A stretch of DNA of 64,000 nucleotides from Palleronia salina (GCF_900141995.1 NZ_FQZA01000006.1:62001-126000); one strand, 5' to 3'; shown: positions 1-13,007, numbered from the stretch's first letter. Numbers and translations are program-made. The notes: generated by a model not told the origin, from the sequence alone.

Positions 1-1962
1 GCGGTTGCGGAACTCGGGCGTGAAGGTCCGCTCGATCGCGGCTGTATCCTCGCCCTCGCGGCGGTCGCGGCCGAAGCCCATGGCGGATTTCGACATCTCG
101 GCGGCGCCCGCGTTCGAGGTCATGATCAGCACCACGTTGCGGAAGTCGACCGAGCGGCCGTTGTGATCGGTCAGCTTGCCGTGGTCCATCACCTGCAGAA
201 GGATGTTGAACACGTCCGGGTGCGCCTTCTCGATCTCGTCCAGCAGCAGCACGCAGTGCGGGTGCTGGTCGACGCCGTCGGTCAGCATGCCGCCCTGGTC
301 GAAGCCGACATAGCCCGGAGGCGCGCCGATCAGGCGGCTGACCGCGTGCTTCTCCATGTATTCCGACATGTCGAAGCGCAGCAGTTCCACGCCCAGCGTA
401 TCGGCCAGCTGCTTGGCGACCTCGGTCTTGCCGACGCCGGTGGGACCCGCGAACAGGTAGTTACCGATGGGCTTTTCCGGTTCGCGCAGGCCCGCGCGGC
501 TGAGCTTGATCGCCGACGAAAGCGCCTCGATCGCGGTGTCCTGGCCGAAGACCACGCGCTTCAGCGTGCCTTCGAGATCCTTCAGCACCGCGGCGTCGTC
601 CTTGCTGACGTTCTTCGGCGGGATGCGGGCGATCTTGGCGACGACGGCCTCGATCTCCTTGGTGCCGATGGTCTTGCGCCGCTTCGATTCGGCCACGAGA
701 TGCTGGGCCGCGCCGGCCTCGTCGATCACGTCGATTGCCTTGTCGGGCAGCTTGCGGTCGTTGATGTAGCGCGACGACAGTTCCACCGCGGTCTTGATTG
801 CGTCGTTGGTGTACTTGATGTCGTGGTGATCCTCGAAATACGGCTTGAGGCCGCGCAGGATTTTCACGCTGTCTTCGACCGAAGGCTCGGTCACGTCGAT
901 CTTCTGGAACCGCCGCGACAGGGCGCGGTCCTTCTCGAAGTGCTGGCGGAACTCCTTGTAGGTGGTCGAGCCCATGCAGCGCAGCTTGCCGCCCTGGAGC
1001 GCGGGCTTCAGCAGGTTCGAGGCGTCCATCGCCCCGCCCGAGGTCGCGCCGGCGCCGATCACGGTGTGGATCTCGTCGATGAACAGCACGGCGTCGTCAT
1101 GATCCTCCATCTCGGACATGACGGCTTTCAGCCGCTCTTCGAAATCGCCGCGATAGCGGGTGCCGGCCAGCAGCGCGCCCATGTCGAGCGAGTAGATGGT
1201 GGTCTTCGACAGGACCTCGGGGGTCTGCCCCTCGACGATCTTCTTGGCAAGACCCTCGGCAATGGCCGTCTTGCCCACGCCGGGATCGCCCACCAGAAGC
1301 GGGTTGTTCTTGCGGCGACGGCACAGCACCTGGATGCAGCGCTCGACCTCGTGCTCGCGGCCGATCAGCGGGTCGACATCGCCCTGCTGCGACTTCTCGT
1401 TCAGGTTCACGCAGTACTTGGCCAGCGCGGATTCCTTGCCGTCGCCGTCCTCGACCTGGGTGTTCATCTCCTCTTCCGAGTCCGACGACCCGGTGATCGG
1501 GCGCGGTTCGGAATGGGCGGCGTCCTTCGCAACGCCGTGGGCGATGTAGTTCACCGCGTCGTAGCGGGTCATGTCCTGTTCCTGCAGGAAGTAGGCGGCG
1601 TTGCTTTCCCGCTCGGCGAAGATGGCGACGAGCACGTTGGCGCCGGTCACCTCGGTCCGGCCCGAGGACTGGACGTGGATCGCGGCGCGCTGGATCACGC
1701 GCTGGAAGGCGGCGGTCGGCACGGCCTCGGAGCCCTCGACCTCGGTCACGAGGGTCGACAGGTCGTCCTCGATGAATTCCACCAGCGTCTGGCGCAGTTC
1801 TTCCAGGTCGACCGAGCAGGCGGTCAGCACCTTCGCCGCGTCGGGCTCGTCGGTCAGCGCGAGGAGCAGATGCTCCAGCGTGGCGAGCTCGTGGCGGCGG
1901 GTGTTGGCTAGCGCCAGGGCTGCATGAATGGCTTGCTCGAGCGTGTTGGAGAATGACGGCAC
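1..1962 (-). CDS. clpA: ATP-dependent Clp protease ATP-binding subunit ClpA (3' end cut by window)
   Basis: AAA+ unfoldase that feeds substrates to ClpP in the cytoplasm. Reading the minus strand from the GTG at 1962 gives 654 uninterrupted codons to the window edge, starting [16 protein letters not shown]. This start has an AGGAG about eight bases upstream. The order is typical of ClpA: a Clp-N repeat domain (about 1-145), an acidic linker, AAA-1 with Walker A GDPGVGKT near residue 225 and Walker B LFIDEIH near 290, then AAA-2 with Walker A GPTGVGKT near 505 and [10 protein letters not shown] near 570. About 110 C-terminal residues, including the ClpP-docking loop region, should lie beyond base 1. 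The acidic linker and lack of a long coiled-coil M domain favour ClpA over ClpB. The gene just upstream is gloB, so clpS is not immediately upstream here. Confidence 0.95.
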   Translation of the reverse strand, partial: MPSFSNTLEQAIHAALALANTRRHELATLEHLLLALTDEPDAAKVLTACSVDLEELRQTLVEFIEDDLSTLVTEVEGSEAVPTAAFQRVIQRAAIHVQSSGRTEVTGANVLVAIFAERESNAAYFLQEQDMTRYDAVNYIAHGVAKDAAHSEPRPITGSSDSEEEMNTQVEDGDGKESALAKYCVNLNEKSQQGDVDPLIGREHEVERCIQVLCRRRKNNPLLVGDPGVGKTAIAEGLAKKIVEGQTPEVLSKTTIYSLDMGALLAGTRYRGDFEERLKAVMSEMEDHDDAVLFIDEIHTVIGAGATSGGAMDASNLLKPALQGGKLRCMGSTTYKEFRQHFEKDRALSRRFQKIDVTEPSVEDSVKILRGLKPYFEDHHDIKYTNDAIKTAVELSSRYINDRKLPDKAIDVIDEAGAAQHLVAESKRRKTIGTKEIEAVVAKIARIPPKNVSKDDAAVLKDLEGTLKRVVFGQDTAIEALSSAIKLSRAGLREPEKPIGNYLFAGPTGVGKTEVAKQLADTLGVELLRFDMSEYMEKHAVSRLIGAPPGYVGFDQGGMLTDGVDQHPHCVLLLDEIEKAHPDVFNILLQVMDHGKLTDHNGRSVDFRNVVLIMTSNAGAAEMSKSAMGFGRDRREGEDTAAIERTFTPEFRNR

Positions 1963-2137
1963 GAGGGTGCTCCTTTTATTGGGCGGGCGCTGCGAGCGGG
2001 CCACAACGCCACCGTGACCTCATAGGGTTAAAGCTTGGTTGTTTGTGCCAAGGCTTCAAGGTTTTTCTTTGTCGCATCGGTCACAAAATCGGGGACTGCG
2101 CGGATGCGGCTCAGCGACGGCTTACGAATGCGGCAGT

Positions 2138-2902
2138 TCAGAAATCGTCCTTGCGGGACCGGATTTCCGCGAACACCGCCGCATCGTCTGACTGCTCCAT
2201 AGATAGGGCCTGTTTCACCGCGTCCAAGTGGGCGCGCAGGAACGGATTGGTGGCCTTCTCGTCGCCGAGGTTCGAGGGCACGGTGGGCCGGTTCTCGGCG
2301 CGCGCGGCCTCGATCCGCAGCACCCTTTCGCGCAGCACGGTGTTCTCGGGTTCGATGGTCAGCGCGAAGCGGCCGTTGGTCATCGTGTACTCGTGGCCCG
2401 AGTAGACCGTGGTGTCGTTCGGCAGGTCGAGGAACTTCTGCAGGCTGCCCCACATCTGCTCCATCGTGCCCTCGAACACCCGGCCGCATCCCAGCGCCAT
2501 CAGGCTGTCGGCCGTGAAGGCGGCCTTCTGCGCGGGCATGATGAAGGCGACGTGGTTGATGGTGTGGCCCGACACGTCCCAGACCTGCACCTCGTCCGTG
2601 CCGAAGGTGAAGCTGTCGCCGTCGTTGACCGCGCGGTCCAGCGGCGGCAGGCGGTCGGCATCCGCGCCGCAGCCCGTGACCGTGAGCCCCGGGAAGGCGT
2701 CGCGCAGGCCGGGCAGGCCGTCGACATGGTCGAAATGGTGGTGGGTGATCCAGACCTCGTCCAGCCCCCAGCCACGGTCGTTCAGCGCGGCGACGATCGG
2801 CGCTGCCTCGGGGGCGTCGACCACGGCGGTGCGGTTTCCGTCGTGAATCGCGAAGGCGTAATTGTCTTCCCGGCAGGGAATTGTCAGGATTTCGGTGGGC
2901 AT
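2138..2902 (-). CDS. gloB: hydroxyacylglutathione hydrolase (glyoxalase II)
   Basis: Hydrolyses S-lactoylglutathione to lactate and glutathione, the second step of methylglyoxal detoxification. The 254-residue length is normal for GloB. The metallo-beta-lactamase fold shows the dinuclear metal ligands: THHHFDH at 53-59, GHT at 112-114, Asp132 in the ADSL motif and His170 in SGHEYT. The C-terminal part carries the arginine/lysine substrate-binding region characteristic of glyoxalase II rather than of a generic MBL hydrolase. It lies 175 bases upstream of clpA on the same strand and is divergent from the methyltransferase gene, sharing a 66-base intergenic region. Confidence 0.95.
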   Translation of the reverse strand: MPTEILTIPCREDNYAFAIHDGNRTAVVDAPEAAPIVAALNDRGWGLDEVWITHHHFDHVDGLPGLRDAFPGLTVTGCGADADRLPPLDRAVNDGDSFTFGTDEVQVWDVSGHTINHVAFIMPAQKAAFTADSLMALGCGRVFEGTMEQMWGSLQKFLDLPNDTTVYSGHEYTMTNGRFALTIEPENTVLRERVLRIEAARAENRPTVPSNLGDEKATNPFLRAHLDAVKQALSMEQSDDAAVFAEIRSRKDDF

Positions 2903-2968
2903 GGTGCAGGCTCCGGGATCTGGGTCTTGCGTCTGCCTTGGAGACTAAGGCGCGCGAAGGGGCCGACA

Positions 2969-3733
2969 ATGCATCTGGACGTCCGCGATCTGCGCAGTTT
3001 CTACTATCGCACCGCGCTGGGGCGTGCCGCGCAGAAGGCGGTGCGCGACCAGGTGGTGCGCATGTGGCCCGTCGCGCGGGGCGAGTCGGTGGCCGGCTTC
3101 GGCTTCGCGGTGCCGGTGATGCGCCCCTACCTGGCGGGGGCGCGTCGGGTCATCGGGCTGATGCCGGGGCCGCAGGGGGTCATGCCCTGGCCCGCGGGCC
3201 AGCCCAACGTGTCGGTCCTGTGCGAAGAGACCCTGTGGCCGGTGCAGACCGGGCAACTGGACAAGCTGATCCTGCTGCACGGGCTTGAGACGTCCGAAAA
3301 CGCCCACGCCGTGCTGCGCGAATGCTACCGTACGCTGGGACCGGGGGGCAGGGCGCTGTTCATCGTGCCGAACCGGGCGGGCCTGTGGTCCAGCAACGAC
3401 CGCACGCCCTTCGGCTATGGCCGGCCCTATTCACTGGGCCAGCTCGAGGCGCAGCTGAAGGATTTCGATTTCATCCCCCTGCGCCACGCCGCCGCGCTGT
3501 TCCAGCCGGCCACGGACCAGCGGTTCTGGATGCGCGCCGGCCCGCTGCTGGAACGGGCGGGGCGGTCGATCACCGGGCGCTTTGCCGGGGGGGTCCTGAT
3601 GGTCGAGGCCAAGAAGCAGGTGCCCGCGCGGGCCGGGGGCACCGGCGTGGCCGTGCGCCGCAAGAGCAGGGTGCTGGAGGGGCTGGGTGGTCCCGCGCCC
3701 GAGCCCGCGCGCAGCGTGGGTGGCATGCGCTGA
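2969..3733 (+). CDS. SAM-dependent methyltransferase, class I-like (methyltransferase type 11)
   Basis: A 254-residue protein starting [15 protein letters not shown]. The ATG at 2969 is chosen because the open frame further upstream is antisense to gloB. The fold resembles class I methyltransferases: a degenerate glycine-rich region near 45 (GFGFAVP), an acidic-to-hydrophobic strand [11 protein letters not shown] near 95, and a typical post-motif segment [21 protein letters not shown] near 115-135. The basic C-terminus may be disordered. The substrate cannot be told. Divergence from gloB is a commonly seen arrangement in this bacterial group, but no functional link is established. Confidence 0.8.
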   Translation: MHLDVRDLRSFYYRTALGRAAQKAVRDQVVRMWPVARGESVAGFGFAVPVMRPYLAGARRVIGLMPGPQGVMPWPAGQPNVSVLCEETLWPVQTGQLDKLILLHGLETSENAHAVLRECYRTLGPGGRALFIVPNRAGLWSSNDRTPFGYGRPYSLGQLEAQLKDFDFIPLRHAAALFQPATDQRFWMRAGPLLERAGRSITGRFAGGVLMVEAKKQVPARAGGTGVAVRRKSRVLEGLGGPAPEPARSVGGMR

Positions 3734-3983
3734 GGCCGGACGGCCCGCGGGTGCGAACAGGATCGGCACAGGCGGCTTTTCCTGCCCGGAAAGGATGCTA
3801 AAACCTTGACCAGACCCGGTCGTCGGCGATCACGATGGCGTGGATTGACCGGTTGCGGGGGGGCGGGGGCTCTGCTAGAGCAAGCCCGATTTTGATGCGC
3901 GCCGCGCCCTGGCGCCGGAAACCATCGCGTCTCGCAAGGCTCCGGCGGCTGGGTGAGGTGCGCAATACATCGAAAGGGTTGAC

Positions 3984-4544
3984 GTGTCCGAACCAGCTTC
4001 GATCTCAACCGGCATTGCCGACCGCTATGCCACCGCCATCTTCGAGCTTGCGCGCGACGAAGGCGCGCTGCCCCAGATCAAGGCCGATTGCGATACGCTG
4101 GCCGGCGCCCTGGACAGCTCGGAAGATTTCCGCGACCTGATCCATTCGCCGCTCTACAGCCGCGAACAGCAGCAGTCCGCGATCGCCCAGCTCGCTGACC
4201 AGATGGGTCTGCACCAGATCACCGGCAACACGCTGAAGCTGATGGCCTCCAAGCGCCGTCTGTTCGTGCTGCGGGCGCTGATCTCGCAGCTGCGCGACAT
4301 GATCGCCGAGGAAAACGGCGAGGTGACCGCCGACGTGACCGCCGCCGCGCCGCTGAACGACGATCAGCGGGCCGCGCTGACCGAGACCCTGAAGAAAAGC
4401 GTCGGCCGCGACGTGAACATCAATCTGAGCGTCGATGAAACTCTCATCGGCGGTCTTGTCGTCAAGGTAGGCTCGAAGATGATCGACACCTCGATCCGCT
4501 CGAAGCTCGCCGCTCTCCAGAACACCATGAAAGAGGTCGGATAA
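3984..4544 (+). CDS. atpH: F1Fo ATP synthase subunit delta
   Basis: Delta subunit (OSCP type), part of the peripheral stalk joining F1 to the b subunits. It has 186 residues, a normal length. The N-terminal helical domain ([18 protein letters not shown]) and the C-terminal segment with [21 protein letters not shown] are diagnostic. The start is a GTG at 3984 with only a weak purine stretch (GAAAGG) upstream. The stop codon at 4542-4544 directly abuts the atpA ATG, so translation of delta and alpha is probably coupled. First gene of the F1 operon. Confidence 0.97.
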   Translation: MSEPASISTGIADRYATAIFELARDEGALPQIKADCDTLAGALDSSEDFRDLIHSPLYSREQQQSAIAQLADQMGLHQITGNTLKLMASKRRLFVLRALISQLRDMIAEENGEVTADVTAAAPLNDDQRAALTETLKKSVGRDVNINLSVDETLIGGLVVKVGSKMIDTSIRSKLAALQNTMKEVG

Positions 4545-6083
<1,539 letters not shown>

Positions 6084-6105
6084 TTGTCCTTAAAGGGAAA
6101 GCACC

Positions 6106-6987
6106 ATGCCTAACCTCAAGGATCTGAAAAATCGGATCGACTCGGTCAAATCGACCAAGAAGATCACGAAGGCCATGCAGATGGTGGCCGCCGCGAAACT
6201 GCGGCGGGCCCAGGAAGCGGCCGAGAACGCCCGGCCCTATGCCGAGCGGTTCGACGCCGTGATGAGTCAGCTGGCCGCCAGCGTCGGCGACAGCGAAACC
6301 GCGCCCAAGCTTCTGCGCGGCACCGGCAAGGACGACACGCACCTCCTGGTGGTGATGACGTCCGAGAAGGGTCTGTGCGGCGGGTTCAACACGAACATCG
6401 TCAAGAAGTCGATCGTGCGGATCAAGCAGTCGCTGAACGACGGCAAGACCGTTAAGATCATCACCGTCGGCAAGAAGGGCCGTGACGTGCTGCGCCGCCA
6501 GTACCGCGAGCACCTGATCGACCACGTGGACCTGTCCGAGGTCAAGCGGGTGGGCTACGGCGACGCGCAGGACATCGCGCGCGGCGTGCTCGAGCGTTAC
6601 GATGCGGACGAGTTCGACCGCTGCTTCATCTACTACGGCGAGTTCGAGAACGTCGTGTCCCAGCACCCGCGCGAACAGCAGGTGATCCCGGCGACCTTCG
6701 ACAAGCCCGAGGATGACGCCGACGCCGGCCAGACGCTCTACGATTACGAGCCGGGCGAGGAAGAGATCCTGGCGGACCTCCTGCCGCGCGGCGTGGCCAC
6801 CCAGATCTTCGCGGCGCTGCTGGAAAACGCCGCGTCCGAACAGGGCGCCCGGATGACCGCGATGGACAACGCAACGCGCAACGCCGAGGACATGGTCGAG
6901 GACCTGAACCGCGAATATAACCGCACGCGCCAGGCCGTGATCACCAACGAGCTGATCGAAATCATTTCGGGCGCCGAAGCGCTCTAA
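6106..6987 (+). CDS. atpG: F1Fo ATP synthase subunit gamma
   Basis: Central rotor shaft of F1. It has 293 residues. The N-terminal helix MPNLKDLKNRIDSVKSTKKI and the C-terminal helix NREYNRTRQAVITNELIEI form the antiparallel coiled coil that turns inside the alpha3beta3 ring. The central segment (SEKGLCGGFNTNI) is the conserved Rossmann-like core. It sits between atpA and atpD, as in other alphaproteobacteria. Confidence 0.98.
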   Translation: MPNLKDLKNRIDSVKSTKKITKAMQMVAAAKLRRAQEAAENARPYAERFDAVMSQLAASVGDSETAPKLLRGTGKDDTHLLVVMTSEKGLCGGFNTNIVKKSIVRIKQSLNDGKTVKIITVGKKGRDVLRRQYREHLIDHVDLSEVKRVGYGDAQDIARGVLERYDADEFDRCFIYYGEFENVVSQHPREQQVIPATFDKPEDDADAGQTLYDYEPGEEEILADLLPRGVATQIFAALLENAASEQGARMTAMDNATRNAEDMVEDLNREYNRTRQAVITNELIEIISGAEAL

Positions 6988-8430
<1,443 letters not shown>

Positions 8431-8437
8431 TCCTGCG

Positions 8438-8459
8438 GGGGCCGGTTCCGGCCGGCCCC
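8438..8459 (+). other. intercistronic stem-loop between atpD and atpC
   Basis: GGGGCCGG (8438-8445) and CCGGCCCC (8452-8459) form an 8-bp stem with a 6-base loop immediately after the atpD stop. There is no T tract, so RNA stabilisation or processing that lets beta exceed epsilon is more likely than termination. This is an inference from position. Confidence 0.5.
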
Positions 8460-8483
8460 GCCAACTGACACAAAGGACGAGAC

Positions 8484-8921
8484 ATGGCCGACACGATGAA
8501 ATTCGACCTGGTCAGCCCCGAGCGGCGCGTTGCGTCGATGCAGGTGACGGCGGTGCGCATCCCGGCCACCGAGGGCGACATGACCGCCATGCCCGATCAC
8601 GCGCCGACCCTGACCACCCTGCGTCCGGGCGTCCTGCACGTGGAAGGCCCCGACGGCACCGTGGAATTCGTGGTGACCGGCGGCTTCGCCGAGATCGGCA
8701 CCGAGGGCGTTTCGGTCCTGGCCGAGGAAAGCCTGCCGCGCGACGAGGTCACGCAAGAGACCATCGACCGCATGGTCGAAGAGGCGGCGCGGGCCCACGC
8801 CAAGGCCAAGGACCAGTTCGACAATCAGCCCGGTCCCGTGGACGACGCGGCCAAGCTGCTGTCGGACATGGTCGCCATGGGCGAGCATATCGGGCTGTCG
8901 CCCAAGCAGCCGTCGCTGTAA
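8484..8921 (+). CDS. atpC: F1Fo ATP synthase subunit epsilon
   Basis: Epsilon subunit, which contacts gamma and the c-ring and can inhibit ATP hydrolysis. It has 145 residues. The N-terminal beta-sandwich carries the family motifs FDLVSPERR and PGVLHV with [10 protein letters not shown]. The C-terminal helical part is short and does not clearly resemble the two-helix E. coli arm. Preceded by AAAGGACGAG. Last gene of the F1 operon. Confidence 0.95.
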   Translation: MADTMKFDLVSPERRVASMQVTAVRIPATEGDMTAMPDHAPTLTTLRPGVLHVEGPDGTVEFVVTGGFAEIGTEGVSVLAEESLPRDEVTQETIDRMVEEAARAHAKAKDQFDNQPGPVDDAAKLLSDMVAMGEHIGLSPKQPSL

Positions 8922-8933
8922 GCGGCGAGCGTC

Positions 8934-8957
8934 GCGGGCCACGCCACCGTGGCCCGC
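8934..8957 (+). terminator. stem-loop after atpC, probable 3' end of the F1 operon
   Basis: A perfect 10-bp stem (GCGGGCCACG, 8934-8943; CGTGGCCCGC, 8948-8957) with loop CCAC lies 12 bases after the atpC stop. There is no T run, so it may stabilise the transcript end rather than act as an intrinsic terminator. Confidence 0.5.
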
Positions 8958-8985
8958 CCGTCGCCCCGTTGTCGCGATCCCGCGG

Positions 8986-9336
8986 ATGAGGCGCTTTTCA
9001 CCCCATAGCATCGGCATTCAGTCCGGACAGAAGATGCTATTCTCGGATTTCGCGCATAGCGGTCCCATGTGGACGGGCGAGGGGCCGCGCGAAGTGACCC
9101 AGCCGGTCGTCTTCGTCGAGCCCTTCCTCGAGGCGCCGCACGTCATGGTGTCGGTGGCGCTGTGGGACATCGACAGCGCGACGAACATGCGGGCCGATAT
9201 CTCGGCGCAACGGGTGACGCCGGAGGGTTTTTCCATCGTCTTCAAGACTTGGGCCGACTCGCGCCTCGCGCGCGTGCGGGCCGACTGGACCGCGATCGGC
9301 GCCGTCGACGATCCCGATCTCTGGGACGTGGATTAA
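8986..9336 (+). CDS. H-type lectin domain protein
   Basis: A 116-residue protein without signal peptide or membrane segment. Residues about 40-110 match the H-type lectin fold (Helix pomatia agglutinin family): paired strands around PHVMVSVALWDID, NMRADISAQRVTPEGF, and the closing motif VFKTWADSRLARVRADWTAIG. Family members bind N-acetylgalactosamine in animals; the bacterial role is unknown. It follows atpC by 64 bases on the same strand and could be co-transcribed if the preceding stem-loop is leaky. The start at 8986 is the first ATG and has no strong ribosome binding site. Confidence 0.8.
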   Translation: MRRFSPHSIGIQSGQKMLFSDFAHSGPMWTGEGPREVTQPVVFVEPFLEAPHVMVSVALWDIDSATNMRADISAQRVTPEGFSIVFKTWADSRLARVRADWTAIGAVDDPDLWDVD

Positions 9337-9385
9337 CCTTAAAGGCACCGAATGCCATATCTTGGCCGCTTTGCCGCGTTACACC

Positions 9386-10288
9386 ATGGCAGGTTCCAAG
9401 CACGACAGGCCATTTCCGGTGTCATTTCCCACCGCCCTTCGACGACCCTCCATTCCGCACCTCGCCATTCTCGCGACATGTCTCAGCCTGTTTGGCTACC
9501 TGATCACGGGATACTACGCGGCGCAGGATGCCGCGGCGCGGAAACTGGCGTTGCGCAACGCGCCGCCCGAGACCGTTTCGGTCGTGGATTTCGAACCCGC
9601 TCGCGATACCGGGCTGGCGCGCGAGGTTTCGATCCGCGCGCAGATCGAAACCTCCTTTGCCATGCGGCGGCCGATGATGCTGTACGGCCAGGCCGTTCAC
9701 GCGCTGATCGTCCCCTTGCTGGCGCCGGATGCCACGATGTCGGCCAAGGCCGATCTGATTTTCGGCTATACCGTCATTCCCCTGCGCCGCGGCGAATCCG
9801 ATAGCGAGGCGCTGCGCCGCGTCCTTCCCGAGACCGAGTTGGAGGGCCGCTATGGCCCCATCGTTTCGCTGGCCGGTCAGCGGCTGAGCCACCCGCGGCT
9901 GGCGACCCGCATCGCGAAACGCATTGCCCTGTGGGGTCGCGACGCGGTGCGCCAGGGGCCGATGATCCTGCCCTTCGAAGGCCCACGGGCCGCCGCCCTG
10001 TCGAAGGTGCCGCACAGCAACTTCCGCCAGTTCTTTCTGTGGCTGACCTTCGCCGGGATCACGGCATCGGCGGTCCTGCTCCGGGCGCAGTCCCAGATTG
10101 CACGTGACCGGCGGCTTTCGCGGGTGGATCGTCACAGGGCCTGGTCGAAGGACGTGACCTCGGCCAAGGGGGCCCACAGCTTCGTACCGTTGATCGAGCA
10201 GGAAAGCCTGGGCCGCAGCCCCGACAAGGACCAGCGGTCCGGCCCGGCGGCAATTTTGCAGCGGATCTGGCCGCTGCGCGGACGCTAG
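9386..10288 (+). CDS. hypothetical two-pass membrane protein
   Basis: About 300 residues when started at the ATG at 9386 (MAGSKHDRPFP); an in-frame TTG at 9362 would add eight residues. A hydrophobic segment near 26-45 and a second near 213-232 flank a roughly 165-residue domain that is probably periplasmic. The C-terminal tail is basic and cytoplasmic. No family was recognised. It is convergent with mipZ, and the two stop codons overlap in a CTAG at 10285-10288. Confidence 0.65.
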   Translation: MAGSKHDRPFPVSFPTALRRPSIPHLAILATCLSLFGYLITGYYAAQDAAARKLALRNAPPETVSVVDFEPARDTGLAREVSIRAQIETSFAMRRPMMLYGQAVHALIVPLLAPDATMSAKADLIFGYTVIPLRRGESDSEALRRVLPETELEGRYGPIVSLAGQRLSHPRLATRIAKRIALWGRDAVRQGPMILPFEGPRAAALSKVPHSNFRQFFLWLTFAGITASAVLLRAQSQIARDRRLSRVDRHRAWSKDVTSAKGAHSFVPLIEQESLGRSPDKDQRSGPAAILQRIWPLRGR

Positions 10289-11094
10289 AAGTCGATCTCG
10301 ACCCCCGGCAGGTCCAAGGCCTTCAGAAGGTCGCGCACCTCCTGCCGGGCAGCGACATTGGACAGGTTCATGCCGCCCACGCCGATATCGCGCAGGTCCA
10401 GCAGCGTCAGGCCGCGGGGGAACAGCTCGCGGAAGATCACGCGCTCGGAAAAGCCGGGGGCCACGCGGAAGCCGATGCGCTTGGCGAGGTTCGTCAGCGC
10501 TTCGCCCATCTTCTTCTTGTTGTGCATCTGCTGCGCGCCGACGCGGTTGCGCACCACGATCCAGTCGATAGGCTTCAGCCCGGCCCGCGCCCGCAGCTGG
10601 CGGGCATTCCAGACCATTTCCGAGTAGACCGACGGCCCGAGGATCTTGTTGGTGGTGCCGTCCACCCGGGCCAGCAGGTCGAAATCGACGAAACTGTCGT
10701 TGAGCGGCGTGATCAGCGTGTCGGCCAGCGAATGGGCCACCTGGCTCAGGCGGGTGTGCGAGCCGGGGCAGTCGATCAGGATGAAGTCCACGTCTTCCTC
10801 GAGCCCCGCCACGGCGGCCGAGAGACGCCGATCGTGTATGTTCTCGCCCGGCTCGAGCGCGTCCTGCGCGATGTCGGGCAACTGGCGAAAGCTGGGGGAG
10901 GGCAGGTCGACACCCGACTTCGCGATATAGGCCAGGCGGTTTTCGACGTAGCGACCCAGGCTCTGTTGCCGCAGGTCGAGGTCCAGCGCGCCGACCCGGT
11001 GCCCCATGCGAACCAGGGCGGTGGCCACGTGCATCGAGGTCGTGGACTTGCCCGACCCGCCCTTTTCGTTCCCCACAACGATAATATGCGCCAT
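10285..11094 (-). CDS. mipZ: division plane positioning ATPase MipZ
   Basis: ParA/MinD-family ATPase that in Caulobacter binds ParB at the poles and inhibits FtsZ assembly, restricting division to midcell. It has 269 residues. The deviant Walker A KGGSGKST is at 11-18, with switch I DLDLRQQSLGRY and Walker B FILIDCPGSHTRL. The long arginine-rich insert (IHDRRLSAAVAGLEED) and the segment NSFVDFDLLARVD distinguish MipZ from ParA. It stands alone on the minus strand, with no parB adjacent. Confidence 0.93.
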   Translation of the reverse strand: MAHIIVVGNEKGGSGKSTTSMHVATALVRMGHRVGALDLDLRQQSLGRYVENRLAYIAKSGVDLPSPSFRQLPDIAQDALEPGENIHDRRLSAAVAGLEEDVDFILIDCPGSHTRLSQVAHSLADTLITPLNDSFVDFDLLARVDGTTNKILGPSVYSEMVWNARQLRARAGLKPIDWIVVRNRVGAQQMHNKKKMGEALTNLAKRIGFRVAPGFSERVIFRELFPRGLTLLDLRDIGVGGMNLSNVAARQEVRDLLKALDLPGVEIDF

Positions 11095-11248
11095 GTCCGC
11101 CCCTTGCCCGTGCCCGTCGTCCGGTTGTCCCGGTTTGGCGCGACTATATGGGCGCCCGCCGCGCGTTGGAAGCGATGGCGGGCGCGGGGAGGCACCATCG
11201 TTGCGTTAATGATGCCCGATTGCCCCGCGCTGCCACGGGGCCGCAACG

Positions 11249-11276
11249 AAAAACGCCGCCCCGGTCGGGGGCGGCG
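11249..11276 (-). terminator. intrinsic terminator after rpmE
   Basis: Read on the minus strand, a CGCCGCCCC/GGGGCGGCG stem is followed by GTTTTTCG, directly downstream of the rpmE stop at 11302. This is a classical GC stem plus T tract that ends the rplS-rpmE transcript. Confidence 0.85.
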
Positions 11277-11301
11277 TCGCAATCTCGAAAAGGCGAAAGG
11301 C

Positions 11302-11523
11302 TCAGAAGCCCAGGCCTTCGTACTTCTTCTTGAACTTCGACACGCGGCCGCCGGTGTCCATCAGGCGGGTCGAGCCGCCGGTCCAGGCCGGGTGCACCGA
11401 GGGGTCGATGTCCAGCGCCAGCTGGTCGCCTTCGCTGCCCCAGGTCGAGCGCATCTGGACCACGTCGCCGTTGGTCATCTTGACGTCGATGACGTGATAG
11501 TCGGGATGGGTGTTCTTTTTCAT
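11302..11523 (-). CDS. rpmE: 50S ribosomal protein L31
   Basis: Component of the large ribosomal subunit that bridges to the 30S head. It has 73 residues starting [10 protein letters not shown], with the L31 core [18 protein letters not shown] and HPAWTGG. It contains no cysteine, so it is the zinc-independent form of L31. It follows rplS by 11 bases and is closed by a strong terminator. Confidence 0.95.
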   Translation of the reverse strand: MKKNTHPDYHVIDVKMTNGDVVQMRSTWGSEGDQLALDIDPSVHPAWTGGSTRLMDTGGRVSKFKKKYEGLGF

Positions 11524-11534
11524 GGGGCTGCTCC

Positions 11535-11924
11535 TCAGGCTTCGGCGCCGCGGCCCTTGGGGGCGCGATAGTTGGTGACCTCGGCGATACGGGCGGATTT
11601 GCCGCGACGCGCGCGCAGGTAATACAGCTTCGACCGGCGGACCTTGCCGCGGCGCACCACGGTGATGCTGTCGATATTGGTCGAGTGCAGGGGGAACACG
11701 CGCTCGACGCCTTCGCCGAAGCTGATCTTGCGAACGGTGAAGCTGCCCGCGATGCCGGCGCCGTTCTTGCGGCTGATGCAGACGCCTTCGTAGGCCTGCA
11801 CGCGGGTCCGCGTGCCTTCCGTCACCTTGTAGCCGACGCGGATGGTGTCACCCGCCTTGAAATCGGGAATGTCCTTGCCAAGCTCGGCGACTTGCTCGGC
11901 TTCGAGTTGTGCGATCAGATCCAT
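11535..11924 (-). CDS. rplS: 50S ribosomal protein L19
   Basis: Large-subunit protein at the 30S-50S interface. It has 129 residues. The family signatures [35 protein letters not shown] and RAKLYYLR-like ([14 protein letters not shown]) are all present. It lies downstream of trmD on the same strand, separated by 264 bases with no gene. Confidence 0.98.
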   Translation of the reverse strand: MDLIAQLEAEQVAELGKDIPDFKAGDTIRVGYKVTEGTRTRVQAYEGVCISRKNGAGIAGSFTVRKISFGEGVERVFPLHSTNIDSITVVRRGKVRRSKLYYLRARRGKSARIAEVTNYRAPKGRGAEA

Positions 11925-12188
11925 CCGAAACGCTCCTTCATGATGTGCCCGCGGTTTTTCCGCGAAGATATGCGCTGCGCGAGAGCTCTGGTCTTCGTCC
12001 CGGGTCCATGGCGCGGTATCGGCCCGCGCGATGCCCGCCAGAGGTCAGGCCGCTTTCCTTTCCGAACTGTCCCCCTGGAACCCGCATCGGCCGAAGGTGC
12101 CGGAGCCACAGGACAACAGGCCCGACGACTCGATCCGAGCCGCAGACAGGCGCGGTATAGGGGCAGTGGGTCGTGGGATCAAGCCCGC
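11925..12188 (-). other. trmD-rplS spacer, no gene seen
   Basis: About 264 bases between trmD and rplS. Short open frames run across it in both directions, but none has a ribosome binding site or recognisable product. It most likely holds the leader of rplS; no convincing promoter was identified. Confidence 0.4.
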
Positions 12189-13007
12189 TCAGGCGTCGTC
12201 ATCGCCCTTGTTCGCAAGGTACTCGGCCCAGAGATCCGGACGCCGTTCGCGCGTCAGGCGCTCGGCCTCGGAGTGCCGCCACGCGGCCACGCGGCCGTGG
12301 TGGCCCGAGGTCAAAACCTCGGGGATGTCGCGCCCGTTCCAGGTGGCTGGACGGGTGTAATGGGGCGCTTCGAGCAGGCCGCGCGCGAAGCTTTCCTCCT
12401 CGGTGCTGGCCTCGTTGCCCAGCACGCCGGGCAGCAGGCGCACGGTGGCGTCGATCATGGCCTGCGCTGCGATCTCGCCCCCGGTCAGGACAAAATCGCC
12501 GAGGCTGACCTCCTCGATCTCCCATTCGTCCAGCACCCGCTGGTCGACGCCCTCGAACCGGCCGCAGAGCATCGTGATGCCCCTTGCCGCGGACCAGCGG
12601 CGGGCGGTGGCTTGGTCGAAGGGTTTGCCGCGCGGGCTGAGATAGACGATGGGCCAGGCGGCCCGGTCCATGGGCGCGCCGCGCATGGCGTGGCGTAGCG
12701 CGCGGTCGACCACGTCGGCGCGCAGCACCATGCCCGCGCCACCGCCCGCGGGCGTGTCGTCGACGTTGCGGTGGCGGCCCTCGCCGAAGGGGCGCAGGTC
12801 CACGGGGTGAAGCTGCCACACCCCTTCCTGCAACGCGCGGCCGGTCAAGGACGCGCCCAGCACGCCGGGAAAGACATCGGGGAACAAGGTCACGACGCGG
12901 GCGTGCCAGGCGTCCTTCAGCACCGGGCGTTCGCCCATCAGCTCGGACGGGCGGCGCGAGGCCGTGACGCTGACCCGACCGTGGGACCGGCTAGGGGCGT
13001 CACTCAT
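12189..13007 (-). CDS. trmD: tRNA (guanine-N1)-methyltransferase TrmD
   Basis: Methylates G37 of tRNAs that read CNN codons, preventing +1 frameshifting. It has 272 residues with a SPOUT trefoil-knot core: [25 protein letters not shown] and [13 protein letters not shown]. Compared with E. coli TrmD (which begins a few residues before the SLFPEMF strand), there is an N-terminal extension of about 35 residues before VVTLFPDVF. An internal Met at residue 24 could be the true start. The start overlaps the rimM stop by 8 bases, consistent with translational coupling. Confidence 0.96.
   Translation of the reverse strand: MSDAPSRSHGRVSVTASRRPSELMGERPVLKDAWHARVVTLFPDVFPGVLGASLTGRALQEGVWQLHPVDLRPFGEGRHRNVDDTPAGGGAGMVLRADVVDRALRHAMRGAPMDRAAWPIVYLSPRGKPFDQATARRWSAARGITMLCGRFEGVDQRVLDEWEIEEVSLGDFVLTGGEIAAQAMIDATVRLLPGVLGNEASTEEESFARGLLEAPHYTRPATWNGRDIPEVLTSGHHGRVAAWRHSEAERLTRERRPDLWAEYLANKGDDDA

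Noticed and set aside
2028-2969. 313-codon open frame overlapping gloB in another frame
   Set aside because: gloB itself occupies 2138-2902 with intact metal ligands; the other frame is arginine-rich shadow.
3800-3983. Promoter of the F1 ATP synthase operon
   Set aside because: TTGACC boxes exist at 3806 and 3845, but no -10 box lies at an acceptable distance from either, so none was called.
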